In this document: positions 20,529 through 32,452 of the stretch, piece after piece
Position numbering within the stretch: the stretch's first letter is position 1
How the letters are laid out: each line of letters opens with the position of its first letter
Source: Tubulanus polymorphus
Taxonomy: Eukaryota; Nemertea; Palaeonemertea; Tubulaniformes; Tubulanidae
DNA length: 64,000 bases
Direction of reading: 5' to 3'
Assembly: GCF_964204645.1 (NCBI RefSeq)
Contig: NC_134032.1
Coordinates: 6,999,175 to 7,063,174, forward strand
Notes under the pieces: model-generated
Database searches by the model: none
What the model saw: the letters and a program-made list of their open reading frames with translations, nothing else
Told to the model about the DNA's origin: nothing
Program-made: the position numbers and the translations under genes

Positions 20529-20718
20529 CCCTTTTTTATGATAAACTACATCATGAACTTTAATATGCGTTGTAGTGTCGAACTCTGAGAAATAGTTACT
20601 CGTTATAATGAATTGTTTACTAATGTTCTTTTTCAGGATTTGTTCTAGAGGTATCAGCGGGATATTCACGAGTTGGTTTAAATTCAAAATTTCGGGACGA
20701 AATTTAAACTGGATAGGA
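20529..20718. other. Host flank at copy B insertion site
   Basis: Short unique sequence between the inverted repeat and copy B. It contains TTTCGGGACGAAATTTAAAC, which resembles the end of Ty3-like pol before an LTR, but it is too short to be sure. The same stretch recurs at 22722-22911 through the tandem duplication. Confidence 0.35.
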
Positions 20719-20724
20719 AGTGTT
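20719..20724. repeat. 6-bp target-site duplication AGTGTT, left copy
   Basis: AGTGTT directly precedes the terminal AGTAATAGGGG of copy B and recurs at 39356-39361 directly after the other end. Six-base duplications are characteristic of Polinton/Maverick integration. Confidence 0.9.
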
Positions 20725-21300
20725 AGTAATAGGGGTAATAGGCTTTCATACCAAAGGTCGAACGGTCGAGTTCATTAAAAACAAAACATTAAAAGTAATT
20801 TAAAACTATAATATATTTTCATAACCGTGTGTATTTTATATTATAACTAAATATTTATTCTAAGATATCAATAATTTAAAAAGCATATTATATTAAATCA
20901 ATTGGTCGCTCCACTTCGCTACCGCTCCGCGACCAATTGATTTATTTACAATACACAAATTCATATAATCAAATATATTCAAATAATAATAATATTCAAC
21001 TGAAATACACACGGTTATGAAAATATATTATAGTTTTAAATTACTTTTAATATTTGTTTTTAATGAACTCGACCATTCAACCTTTGATATGAAAGCCTAT
21101 TACCCCTATTACTCTTAAAATATTCATATATATATGAATAACATTTAAATTGACAGATTATTCAATATAAAAGTATATATTAACAACATTATTTCAATAT
21201 TCATATTTGTGTGAGTTAGATGTTTAAACATTAAAAGTGTTAGTAAAGTGTGATTGAAATAATACATGATATAAATCATTGAACTTCTAAAATCAATTTT
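20725..21300 (+). repeat. Left terminal inverted repeat of copy B, first duplicate
   Basis: The outer 389 bp (20725-21113) begin AGTAATAGGGG and end with its complement, so the terminus is itself palindromic. The two arms of ~100 bp surround a second inner inverted repeat (AAATCAATTGGTCGC and its complement). The segment 21114-21300 matches the inverse of 38758-38943. The second copy is at 22918-23493. Confidence 0.85.
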
Positions 21301-21321
21301 TAAAAAAAATTTGATATTAAA

Positions 21322-22596
21322 ATGGAAGCAAATAAGTACTACTGCCCAACATGTAATATCAATATAGATAAATCCCAAAAAGCAAGACACAATAAAACTA
21401 AAACACATTTAGAGAATAAATTGAATATAGAATATAAAGATGATATATTAGAAACTAAATTAGATGAATTAAAGAATGAAAAAGAAACATACAAATGTGA
21501 TATATGTTATCAATCATTCAGTGATAAAAGATATTATAATGAACATTTAAAATCTAAAAGTCATAATAGAAATAAGATTAATGATATTTTAGGTGAAGAT
21601 TATTTTGATAAAGATAATGATAAGAAACAGAAGACAATTAAAAGCATAAAAAATAAATTAAACAATAAAAGACCATACATGGAAGATGTAAGAAAATATA
21701 TTAATTCATTAGATAATAAAAAAGATATAGAGATAACCGAAGCATTTAAAAGTGATATTGGTCCAGCAGCTATCGAGTTTAAATTTCATAAAGGAAAAAC
21801 ATTAGAAGAAAATAAAAAACATTTAGAAAATATGAAAGAAATAATAAAAATAATAACTGATGTTGAATATCCTAAAATTAGTATATCAGTTAAAGTAAAG
21901 TTTATAAAATCTGAAGATAAACCAATATATAATATAAATTCTCATTCACAACATATTATATCTAAACAACATATAGATGATAAATTAGATAAATGTTATA
22001 ATGAAGTAAAAACTAAAATAGAAGAGAAATATTTTGAAGGATCTGGTTTAATATTTGATGAAATAATATTTATGACTTTACATGTGTATAACACAAAATA
22101 TAATAAGTTAACTAAATCAAAACCAATAGATGAAAATAATGTATCATATTATAAAGAACCAGATATTGAAGCATCGAGTTATATTAAACTACCATTTAAA
22201 ACTAATGCTGAAATAAATGTACAAAATTTTGATGATAAATGTTTTCTATGGACAATTATAAGTTGTTTACACCCAACAGAAGATATTACACATAGTTTTA
22301 GATTAACTCATTATAAACCATTTAAAAATAATTATAAGATAGATAAGTATCCTGTTAGAATTAAAAACATCCCAAAAATAGAAAGAGATAATAATATAAA
22401 GATAAATGTATTTGATTTAATCAAATTACCAAATACAAAAGGTAACAATATAAAGCATTATACATTAGAACCTTTATACCTATCAAAAGATTATGATTCA
22501 AACGATGTTATAGATATATTATATTATGAGAATCATTATATGTGGATTAAACAAATAGATTTATTTTTTAGAACAGAAAGTGATCGCCAATTCTAA
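21322..22596 (+). pseudogene. polB 5' fragment in duplicated unit
   Basis: The first ~420 codons of polB (zinc fingers and N-terminal region only) are cut off at 22583 where the tandem unit restarts in host flank. The frame then reads a few junction residues and stops. No exonuclease or polymerase motif remains, so it cannot encode a polymerase. It differs from unit 2 at very few positions. Confidence 0.9.
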
Positions 22597-22911
22597 GCCG
22601 GCTTGAAAATGAGGTTAAGTGGTTCCCGCGGCTTCAATTCAAAGAAAACAGGTTTTCACCTACTTCAAATTTAAGCCGAAAACAGGGAAATTAACTGTAT
22701 TTTCCTTATTTGTCGCATACACCCTTTTTTATGATAAACTACATCATGAACTTTAATATGCGTTGTAGTGTCGAACTCTGAGAAATAGTTACTCGTTATA
22801 ATGAATTGTTTACTAATGTTCTTTTTCAGGATTTGTTCTAGAGGTATCAGCGGGATATTCACGAGTTGGTTTAAATTCAAAATTTCGGGACGAAATTTAA
22901 ACTGGATAGGA

Positions 22912-22917
22912 AGTGTT
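22912..22917. repeat. Target-site duplication AGTGTT in second tandem unit
   Basis: A copy of 20719-20724 carried along by the tandem duplication. This one is adjacent to the end of the element that continues into full-length polB. Confidence 0.85.
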
Positions 22918-23493
22918 AGTAATAGGGGTAATAGGCTTTCATACCAAAGGTCGAACGGTCGAGTTCATTAAAAACAAAACATTAAAAGTAATTTAAAACT
23001 ATAATATATTTTCATAACCGTGTGTATTTTATATTATAACTAAATATTTATTCTAAGATATCAATAATTTAAAAAGCATATTATATTAAATCAATTGGTC
23101 GCTCCACTTCGCTACCGCTCCGCGACCAATTGATTTATTTACAATACACAAATTCATATAATCAAATATATTCAAATAATAATAATATTCAACTGAAATA
23201 CACACGGTTATGAAAATATATTATAGTTTTAAATTACTTTTAATATTTGTTTTTAATGAACTCGACCATTCAACCTTTGATATGAAAGCCTATTACCCCT
23301 ATTACTCTTAAAATATTCATATATATATGAATAACATTTAAATTGACAGATTATTCAATATAAAAGTATATATTAACAACATTATTTCAATATTCATATT
23401 TGTGTGAGTTAGATGTTTAAACATTAAAAGTGTTAGTAAAGTGTGATTGAAATAATACATGATATAAATCATTGAACTTCTAAAATCAATTTT
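22918..23493 (+). repeat. Left terminal inverted repeat of copy B, second duplicate
   Basis: Identical in layout to 20725-21300. This repeat is contiguous with the complete copy B gene set and pairs with the right repeat at 38758-39355. Confidence 0.9.
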
Positions 23494-23514
23494 TAAAAAA
23501 AATTTGATATTAAA

Positions 23515-26500
23515 ATGGAAGCAAATAAGTACTACTGCCCAACATGTAATATCAATATAGATAAATCCCAAAAAGCAAGACACAATAAAACTGAAACACA
23601 TTTAGAGAATAAATTGAATATAGAATATAAAGATGATATATTAGAAACTAAATTAGATGAATTAAAGAATGAAAAAGAAACATACAAATGTGATATATGT
23701 TATCAATCATTCAGTGATAAAAGATATTATAATGAACATTTAAAATCTAAAAGTCATAATAGAAATAAGATTAATGATATTTTAGGTGAAGATTATTTTG
23801 ATAAAGATAATGATAAGAAACAGAAGACAATTAAAAGCATAAAAAATAAATTAAACAATAAAAGACCATACATGGAAGATGTAAGAAAATATATTAATTC
23901 ATTAGATAATAAAAAAGATATAGAGATAACCGAAGCATTTAAAAGTGATATTGGTCCAGCAGCTATCGAGTTTAAATTTCATAAAGGAAAAACATTAGAA
24001 GAAAATAAAAAACATTTAGAAAATATGAAAGAAATAATAAAAATAATAACTGATGTTGAATATCCTAAAATTAGTATATCAGTTAAAGTAAAGTTTATAA
24101 AATCTGAAGATAAACCAATATATAATATAAATTCTCATTCACAACATATTATATCTAAACAACATATAGATGATAAATTAGATAAATGTTATAATGAAGT
24201 AAAAACTAAAATAGAAGAGAAATATTTTGAAGGATCTGGTTTAATATTTGATGAAATAATATTTATGACTTTACATGTGTATAACACAAAATATAATAAG
24301 TTAACTAAATCAAAACCAATAGATGAAAATAATGTATCATATTATAAAGAACCAGATATTGAAGCATCGAGTTATATTAAACTACCATTTAAAACTAATG
24401 CTGAAATAAATGTACAAAATTTTGATGATAAATGTTTTCTATGGACAATTTTAAGTTGTTTACACCCAACAGAAGATATTACACATAGTTTTAGATTAAC
24501 TCATTATAAACCATTTAAAAATAATTATAAGATAGATAAGTATCCTGTTAGAATTAAAAACATCCCAAAAATAGAAAGAGATAATAATATAAAGATAAAT
24601 GTATTTGATTTAATCAAATTACCAAATACAAAAGGTAACAATATAAAGCATTATACATTAGAACCTTTATACCTATCAAAAGATTATGATTCAAACGATG
24701 TTATAGATATATTATATTATGAGAATCATTATATGTGGATTAAACAAATAGATTTATTTTTTAGAACAGAAAGTGATCACCATAATAAAATGTATCTATG
24801 TAGAAAATGTTTACATAAATTCAGTAATGAAAGTACATTATTAAATCATAAACAATTATGTGAAAATCATGATTATTGTAAATTAGTTTTACCAAATGAA
24901 AAGGATAAAATATTAGAAATAAAAAAATATGATTACAAAAATAAAGTACCATTTGTAATATATGGAGATTTTGAATCATTAAATAAAGAATTAACTGATC
25001 AAGATAGAAAAGAAATATATTATAAAAGAAAGAAATTAAATTCTAATGAAAATTATTTTTCTGATGAACCACCAAAAACAAATACTATTAAAAAGATTCA
25101 TCAATCAGCTGCAGCTTTCGGGTTATATATTGAATCTGATTATCCAGAACTAATTGAAAGTGAATATTATGATTATAGAAATGAAAATGTTATCAATCAT
25201 TTTGTGACTTATTAATTGAATATGAAATAAGATTTAGTAAATTATTGAATACAAATATAGAAATTATAATGACAGAAGAAGATAAAGAAGAATTTGCGTT
25301 TGCAGATAAATGTTATTATTGTGAAAAGATATTTAATTATAAAGATAAAAAAGTAAGAGACCATGATCATTTGAATGGAAAGTTTAGAGGCGCCGCGCAT
25401 GAGAATTGTAACTTACAAGCTAAGAAAATTAACTTTGTACCAGTTATATTTCATAATCTATCAGGATATGATGCACATTTATTCATCAAACAGTTATGCC
25501 ATAAAATAGAAGAAATCAAAAATGAAATAGAAAGATTAAATTCAAATAGATCAAAAGATAAAATACCAACTTATAAATTTAGAATGTTAGCTAAAACATC
25601 TGAGAATTATATATCATTCCAATTTGGTTGCCTAAGATTTATAGATTCATATAGATTTTTAAATAGTTCATTAGATAACTTATCAAAATCATTAGTTGAT
25701 GATGAATTAAAAATATTAAAACAACATTACCCAAATAATGATGATTTTCAATTAATGAGATATAAAGGCGCAATTCCATATTCATTTTATAAATCACATA
25801 ATGATTTAAACATAACTGAATTATTGAAAGAACAATTCTATGATGAATTAAAAAATGAATATGTTAAAGATGAAGTAGATAATAGAACATTGAATATTTG
25901 GAATCATTTCAAAATAGAAAATCATGGACAATTAGTAGATTTATATTTAAAATCAGATGTATTATTATTAACGGATATATTCGAAAGGTTTAGAGATGTA
26001 AACCTAAAATATTTCAATATTGATCCTTGTCATTGTTATTCTAGCCCAGGTTTAACATGGGATTGTGGATTAAAATTTACAGATATAAAAATGGATTTGT
26101 TAACAAATATAGATCAATTACTATTATTTGAAAAATCTATAAGAGGAGGAGTTTCAGGTGTATTAGGGGATAGATATTTCAATGTAAATGATAACCCTGG
26201 ATATAAGTTATTATATATAGATGCAAATAATTTGTATGGTTGGGCAATGATGGAACCACAACCTTATGGAGTATTTGAATTAACTGAAGTTTTACAGAAT
26301 GAAAATAATGATAAATTTGATTGGAAGAAAAGAATTCTAGATATTGCAGATGATTCAGATACTGGTTACTTCTTTGTTGTAGATTTAGAATATCCTGAAC
26401 ATATTAAATTTAAATCTAGAAATCTAGCTTACTGTCCCGAACATAAAACTGTAACTCATGAAGAATTATCAAATTTCCAAAAAAGAATTAAACCTGAAAA

Positions 26501-27554
26501 TCATATTCATACAGAAAAGTTAATGGTAACTCAAGAAGATAAATATAATTATGTAGTACATTATAGAATGTTAAAGTTTTATTTGAATCAAGGAATGGTT
26601 CTAAAAAAAGTACATAGATATATTTCATTTAGTCAATCTAAGTGGTTAGAAAAATATATAGATTTTAACACCAAACAGAGAACTAAAGCTAAAACTGATT
26701 TCGAGAAAGATTTCTTCAAGTTAATGAATAATGCATTCTTTGGAAAAACTTGTGAAAATATTAGAAATAGAAATGATATTGAGTTAGTTAGTAATGGTAA
26801 AAGAATAAGACATTAACAATCATATCCTAAGTTTTTAGGTAACAGAATATTTGATGAAAATTTAGCCGCAGTTAAAATGAGAAGAACATCAATGAAATTT
26901 AATAAACCAATCTATGTTGGCGCTTCAGTTTTAGAATTATCAAAATTCCTAATGTATGAATTCTATTATAATATATTACAACCACTTTTTGGAGAAAAAC
27001 ATATAGAAATATTATATTTTGATACTGACAGTTACATATTAAAGATAAAAACTGATAACATAACTGATGATTTAAAAACATTAAAACATCATTTTGATTT
27101 CAGTAATTATCCTAAACATCATGAATTGTTTAGCAATGATAATAAAAAAGTTCCCGGTAAATTCAAAGATGAATTAGGTGGTGAAGAAATGATTGAATTC
27201 ATTGGTATTAGATCTAAAATGTATTCATATAAAACTAAAGAACATGAAGCTAAAAAGTTAAAAGGAATAACCGAAAGTGTAGTAGAAAAGAATATTCATT
27301 TCAAAGATTACATCAATTGTATATTCAATGAAGAAGTTAGAAAACATAAGATGGGATGTTTAAGATCTGAAGATCATGAAATGTTTATTGAAGAAATTGA
27401 AAAGATAAGTCTAAACCCATTTGATGATAAACGATATATTTTAGATGATGGAATTCATACAGTTGCTTATGGTTGTAATTTAGATGAATACTTAAAATTT
27501 AAAAGAGAAGAAACAAAAGAGAACGAGATACTGAAAAGAATTCTAACGTGTTAA
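23515..27554 (+). pseudogene. PolB of copy B, frameshift and stop
   Basis: Full-length counterpart of the intact polymerase at 6634-10668, in three open pieces. A one-base loss in a T run at ~25202 ends the first frame at 25215. The second frame (25245-26816) keeps the treble clef, the Exo II-like motif and the YIDANNLYGWAM motif, but ends at an in-frame TAA in place of a leucine codon of copy A. The last piece (26877-27554) keeps YFDTDSY. All catalytic motifs are still readable, so inactivation is recent. It is expected to be non-functional unless the breaks are assembly errors. Confidence 0.92.
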
Positions 27555-27583
27555 TCAAATTTTAATAAAAATATGTATTATAA

Positions 27584-27937
27584 ATGGAGAGTAAACAAGC
27601 ACACAGTGAGAACAACAAATTATTTCTAGATAGAATTAAAGATATAACAAATGTAAAATCTGTAGATTATAAATTCAAAAAGTTAACAGAATTAATAATC
27701 CATAAGAAATATCTAATTACAAGTATTGATACAGTTACTAACAAATATGGAGATAAATTAGTTATACACTTAGAATATGAAGGATTAAAAGGAAATACAC
27801 ATAAATTCAGAACATATTTACCAGATAGATTTCATAGATTATCAAGTGAAGATCTAGAAGAATTATGTTCTGGAGATTTCTATTTCGTATACAAAGGTAA
27901 GAATGAAAAGGGGCATCATGAAATAGATTTCGAATAA
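27584..27937 (+). CDS. Putative OB-fold ssDNA-binding-like protein, 117 aa (copy B)
   Basis: Intact homologue of the 113-aa gene at 6264-6605. It has four extra residues near the N-terminus (NNKL after SE) and the same KYLIT, NKYGDKLVIHLEYEG, TYLPDRFHRLSSEDLEEL and FYFVYKG blocks. It lies 29 bp after the polB stop and is preceded by AATAAAAATATGTATTATAA before the ATG. It remains open beside a broken polymerase, which fits either recent decay or short target size. The ssDNA-binding role is inferred. Confidence 0.5.
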   Translation: MESKQAHSENNKLFLDRIKDITNVKSVDYKFKKLTELIIHKKYLITSIDTVTNKYGDKLVIHLEYEGLKGNTHKFRTYLPDRFHRLSSEDLEELCSGDFYFVYKGKNEKGHHEIDFE

Positions 27938-27954
27938 GAAAATATGTAAAATAA

Positions 27955-28708
27955 ATGGTGGAATTAAAAGAATACAGAATATTTGTAGATTCTAGATGAC
28001 TTACAAATTATAAATCTCATAATTTACTAGTACAATTAGATAGAGAATTCAAGAATTGTGTAGATTTAAAATTAGTAAATATAAGTTTATGTAATTCTTT
28101 TTACAATGTATCGGATAAAACTTTTGAACATAGAGGGTTTATGATTTATATGAGAAATAAAGATAAATGGTTTCATATATTTTTAAAACCAGGATTATAT
28201 AATTTAGATCATTAGCGCAGGAAATTAATAGAAGAGCTCGGTTGAAAATCGGGGGCACTTCTGTATTTGAAATTAAATTTAATAAAATTGATAGTACTAA
28301 TAAAATAAGAATAAAGATATCTAATGAACAACATAAATTTATGGTAAACAAACCACTGGCTAAAATGTTCGGAATTAAACCGCTTACAGTTACTGGAAAC
28401 GCAGAAGGCAGCTCAAATATAATACCTTTTACACACTTTTATATTTTTTGCAATTTAATCGAGCCTACAAAAACTTTCGAAGAAACTAAAGAAACAATTT
28501 GTAGTTCTAGTATACTAAATATTTTACCACTAAAAATGTTAAACAATTTGGAACTCAAATAAATTATGATTTAACAGAATGTGATTTTAAACCTTGCATT
28601 CCTAAATTTAATAATTTTAAATTAGAAATAAGAAATCACAATGGATATTTAATTGATTTGAATAACTTTCCTGTAATTTATGAATTAGTTATAAGATGTA
28701 AAGAATAA
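27955..28708 (+). pseudogene. 253-aa candidate penton gene of copy B, broken
   Basis: Homologous along its whole length to the intact genes at 5485-6246 and 60644-61405. A TGA interrupts codon ~15, after VDSR, and further frameshifts occur near 28212 and 28547. The middle (28242-28562) remains open and is the most diverged part of any gene among the copies, while the C-terminal NHNGYLIDLNNFPVIYEL block is still recognisable. It is not expected to make a capsid component. Confidence 0.85.
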
Positions 28709-28725
28709 TTTTTTTCACTATATAA

Positions 28726-29057
28726 ATGACTATAACTGTTGGGCCGAGTATATGTTTTGGGTTTGATTTTAAACATGAGAAAGAAATGAAATTTAACATT
28801 ACTGATGTAATTACACATATCAAAAATATTACATTTTCTGGTAAAACAACATTTGAGTATGAAACAACAATAGATAAAGAAACTTTAAATGTAGAAATTC
28901 AAGATTTTATGAATTAGATGAAGATTTTATCATCGATGATATTAAAAAAATAATAATTGAAATATATACAAATGAAACTAGTAATGAAATAAATGTTGAA
29001 TTAATCACAAATAAGATAACTACATATTTTGATGATAGTAATTTTTTTGATAAATAA
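28726..29057 (+). pseudogene. 113-aa unknown gene of copy B, interrupted
   Basis: The conserved N-terminus (TVGPSICFGFDFKH) is intact, but the frame ends at 28917. The C-terminal part continues in another frame and ends at 29055-29057, where its TAA abuts the ATG of the 73-aa gene, as in copies A and C. It is more diverged than its neighbours. Confidence 0.75.
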
Positions 29058-29279
29058 ATGAGTGATAATAAGTGGATAATAACTGGATTATATAATGGAG
29101 CATTACTATCAGTTGGAACTGTTGGTTATTCAATGGTATTAAAAAAAGTATTCAAAATGGGAAGTGTTAGTGTTGATAGATTTGATATAAATGATATTTT
29201 AAAATTAACATTAGCAGTTACTTTATCTAATTTAACTATTGATTATTTGGAAAAACAAAAATATATTCCTTCCATATAA
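29058..29279 (+). CDS. Conserved small Polinton protein, 73 aa (copy B)
   Basis: An intact copy that differs from the one at 4905-5126 at only two residues. It keeps the hydrophobic LYNGALLSVGTVGYSM segment and the DINDILKLTLAVTLSNL helix. Such near-identity in an otherwise decayed element points to a low age for the insertion. The start is fixed by the abutting upstream stop and the TAAATG arrangement. Its function is unknown. Confidence 0.75.
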   Translation: MSDNKWIITGLYNGALLSVGTVGYSMVLKKVFKMGSVSVDRFDINDILKLTLAVTLSNLTIDYLEKQKYIPSI

Positions 29280-29303
29280 ATGCGTAATTATTTTACTAAA
29301 TAA

Positions 29304-29729
29304 ATGGCTTCTGCAATTATAACTATTATAGGATCAGCAATTGTTAACGCTTTAGCATTTACTGGTGGTGGTTATTTATTTAAACATATTGATAAAAATG
29401 GATCATTATCAGAACAAAAAAGACATAACTTAGCATTAGAAAAATACAATAAATCAGCAGAAGAATATAGAGAAAAGAGGCAAAACTATATGGATTACAT
29501 CAATAAAGAATTATATGATCAGAAGATTTCACATAGAGATTTTCAATCAGTCGATGATGCAATGAGTTTATATAACGCGGTAACAAATAAAGAAAAATTA
29601 CATCTATACAAACCTAAATTATCAGATTATTATACCCCAAGTAATGAACAGAAGAAATATGAAATAATATGGATTTTAGGTGTAACGGTTATTGTTATAT
29701 TTGTTGCTTATAAGTTTACTAATAAGTAA
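29304..29729 (+). CDS. 140-aa-family membrane protein (copy B, 141 aa)
   Basis: Intact. The N-terminal hydrophobic, glycine-rich segment (VNALAFTGGGYLFKH) and the C-terminal IIWILGVTVIVIFVAYKF form two predicted membrane segments, around a Lys/Glu/Tyr-rich helical middle that includes NYMDYINKELYDQK and PKLSDYYTPS. The same gene is frameshifted in copy A. It is preceded by a T-tract and TAAATAAATG. A conserved member of the virion block of animal Polintons as I recall the family; its role is not known. Confidence 0.72.
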   Translation: MASAIITIIGSAIVNALAFTGGGYLFKHIDKNGSLSEQKRHNLALEKYNKSAEEYREKRQNYMDYINKELYDQKISHRDFQSVDDAMSLYNAVTNKEKLHLYKPKLSDYYTPSNEQKKYEIIWILGVTVIVIFVAYKFTNK

Positions 29730-29745
29730 TTTTTTTGCTAAATAA

Positions 29746-30180
29746 ATGGAAGATAAAGTTGATAATATTGATATTATTTCTCATGGTATAAATAAAACTA
29801 AATTAAAAACATATTTAGAAAAACAAATATTAGAATTTGAAAATGACTTAAAGATAAAAAAGAAAAAATATTTAAAAAGTAAAATTATATATTATTTGAT
29901 TATAAGTGGTTCGGTTACAATTAGTTCTGTAATAACATTTCTAGCAATATTCAGTCCATTAACACCTTTAGCTATATCGATTGGTGTATTAGGATTAAGT
30001 GCAAGTGTTTTAACTGGTATAAGTTCAAAATTGAATATAAAAAGTAATAAAGAAAAAATTAAAACTAATATAAAAGAAATTAATAAATTGAAGAATACGC
30101 TAGATTATATAATAAGTTTAAATGGCCATATAACAGTTGAAGAACAAGATAAATTATTAAAAGAATTAGTTAATTATTAA
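29746..30180 (+). CDS. Small two-helix membrane protein, 144 aa (copy B)
   Basis: Intact homologue of 4001-4435, with the two adjacent hydrophobic segments and SPLTP turn preserved. Only scattered substitutions separate the three copies. It lies 16 bp after the 140-aa gene and 16 bp before the next. The upstream motif is T7 GC TAAATAAATG. Its function is unknown, and a membrane hairpin of the virion is an inference. Confidence 0.72.
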   Translation: MEDKVDNIDIISHGINKTKLKTYLEKQILEFENDLKIKKKKYLKSKIIYYLIISGSVTISSVITFLAIFSPLTPLAISIGVLGLSASVLTGISSKLNIKSNKEKIKTNIKEINKLKNTLDYIISLNGHITVEEQDKLLKELVNY

Positions 30181-30196
30181 TTTTTTAGTTATATAA

Positions 30197-32432
30197 ATGG
30201 GGTTTCCAAAAGCTTTCCAATATAATAAATCAATTAAATATAATATTCCGGCAATAGATTTTAAGAAAAATATTACATATAAAAATGCAGTTTTAAATTC
30301 ATTAACTAATTTGGAAATTTATGTTACTGAATCACAGTTTTTTATTTCTAAAATGGAAAATATATTTAATACATATAAAGTTACTTTTACTCGAGATGAA
30401 TATCATATATATAAAGTAAAATCTAATATGAAATATTGGCAGAACCAATTAGATTTTGCTGTTTATTGTGCAACAACAGGATGTGGAATAAGTTGGAATG
30501 ATCATTTAAATAACTTAGATAAAAATTTGAAGTATTCTGATTTAAAATTAATTCACACAATATTTAGATTTCACACATATTTTCAAATCAGAATAATATT
30601 AAATGAATTAGAATGTCCTTTACCCGGGTCTAAATATTTTAAAGAATTGGATAATAATATTAATCTATCTAAGCTTTATAAAATATGTAATGAATTTAAT
30701 ATAAATATTAATTTCGATTTCAGAGCGCATGGTAAATTGCAAGGTGTTGGTGAAGAGTTTGAAATAAAAAGAATTGATTATATGCATAGAATTTCAGCTT
30801 ATCATAATTATAAAATTGATAATAATAATGGTTGGGTTAATTTCATTTTAGAAAATGGTGAAGGTTTTACAAAATCAGGTATACAAAGAATAAATAAATC
30901 TATTAGAACTTATTTGATATTTATTTTAGGTGCGCAAGTTGAAACAAGATCCCCAATAGTTGGAAATGATAACACTTCATTCGATGCGCAGAAACAATTC
31001 AAAGTATTATTTGAAGATTCAATTCATAATGATAAAAATAGATCGATTCCAGAAAACATTGTAAGATATCAAAATTATTTAGATAAATCACATGATGCAG
31101 AAACTAATATTGATGATGGTAATGAATCAGCATATAATTCTAATTTAGCAGATAGTGGTTCTAAAGGCCAATCAACAGATGAAGAACTAGATCTAGATAG
31201 AAGAACTAGATCTAGAATACCTATTGAAAATGAAAATCCAGGTTTATTAAATGAAAATTTAGAATATAATGAATATATTTATAATTTCAAACCTATATTT
31301 GAAAAATCTGGATATAATATAATTGCCAGAGGCGCAAGACTTTTAGTACAAGAATTAAAATCTTTTGATGGTGAATATTATTATCATTTGAAAGATGATT
31401 ATTATATTGATATCTCTTATAAAAAACAAGAAAAAATATTAGCAAAATCAACTTTGCTTAGGTTAGACCTATCTAAAATCAAAAGAAATAGTAATGAAAT
31501 AGAAGATGTAACACAAGAAGAAATTATTAAAAATGAAAGAGTATTTAAACAAAGAATTAATGAATTATTTGAAACAATCGATAATAATTTAGAAACAGAA
31601 ACAACTTCTGAACAGAATATAACTTCCAAAACTAGTAAACTTAAATCAAATAAAGTTCCAATTGAAACTTTTACCGAATGGATTAATTGATGCAACAGAT
31701 CAATAATTAGAAGATTTAGATATATTTTCTGATAAAGCAATAAGAGAAATTATTAGTATAAGACTTGCATCTAAAATTAGAACTTTAGAAAAAGAATTAA
31801 CTGATAAAAATAAAGAAATAGAAAAATTAAAGTCTGATTTAGATCATCAATTACTTGACAAAATAGAATATGGGCAAAAAGAATCACGTTTAGAAAAAGA
31901 AAAAGATGATTTAGAATATAACATAGAATTACAAAAAGAAGAAATTAAATTATTATTAAAATCATATGATTATAATATTAATAGATTAAAAGATGTTTTT
32001 AAAAGATATCTAATAAAACCAAATTCTAAAATATCATTGAAAGATAGAATAAAATTATTATTTAAGTTTGAAGGAATAACAATTCTTTCAATTCTAACAG
32101 CTGTAACTATGGTATTTACAACAATAGGTTTAGCAATATCAAATTCACTGAAATCTACTCCTACTCCCAATAAACCAGATAAACCTCCAGGTAATAATTC
32201 TATACAAGATAAAGTTAAAGATGGTTTAAAGAAATTAGCAAAATATTTATCGGAACTATCTAAAAAATCTGCTGCAGCTTTACCAGGAATTATTGCATCA
32301 ATTGTTGGTTTAATATTGAAATCTGCAGGGAATATTATTAACTTTGCTGCTGAACATATTATTTTATTTTTAATTACAGTTGTAAGTGCTATTATTTTTG
32401 GGTTAGTGAATATGATAACAAAAAATAAATAA
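30197..32432 (+). pseudogene. Fusion of 471-aa and 485-aa genes by deletion, then broken
   Basis: The first ~295 codons match the 471-aa protein up to NYLDKSH. The frame then jumps directly to DAETNIDDGNESAYN of the 485-aa protein. The end of the first gene, its membrane anchor, the intergenic motif and the start of the second are all deleted. The fused frame stops at 31690 after a small indel relative to copy C. The remaining coiled coil and the hydrophobic tail continue to 32432. The internal part of the 471-aa region is also shortened and diverged. It is unlikely to be functional, although the fused 497-aa frame could be translated. Confidence 0.85.
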
Positions 32433-32452
32433 TTAATTTTTTTGTTAAATAA

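Larger units (their letters stand above)
20391..24776. repeat. 2193-bp tandem duplication across left boundary of copy B
   Basis: Unit 1 is 20391-22583 and unit 2 is 22584-24776. They contain host flank, the target duplication, the left terminal repeat and the first ~1.25 kb of polB. They differ at only a few bases, giving Lys/Glu at polB residue 24 or so and Ile/Leu near residue 316. The junction has ATC microhomology (TGATC joined to ATCGCC). Either a very recent duplication or an assembly artefact fits. Confidence 0.9.

Noticed and set aside
21145-23601. Minus-strand 87-codon frames over the terminal repeat and polB start
   Set aside because: They lie antisense to polB and the terminal repeat and are duplicated only because of the 2193-bp duplication.
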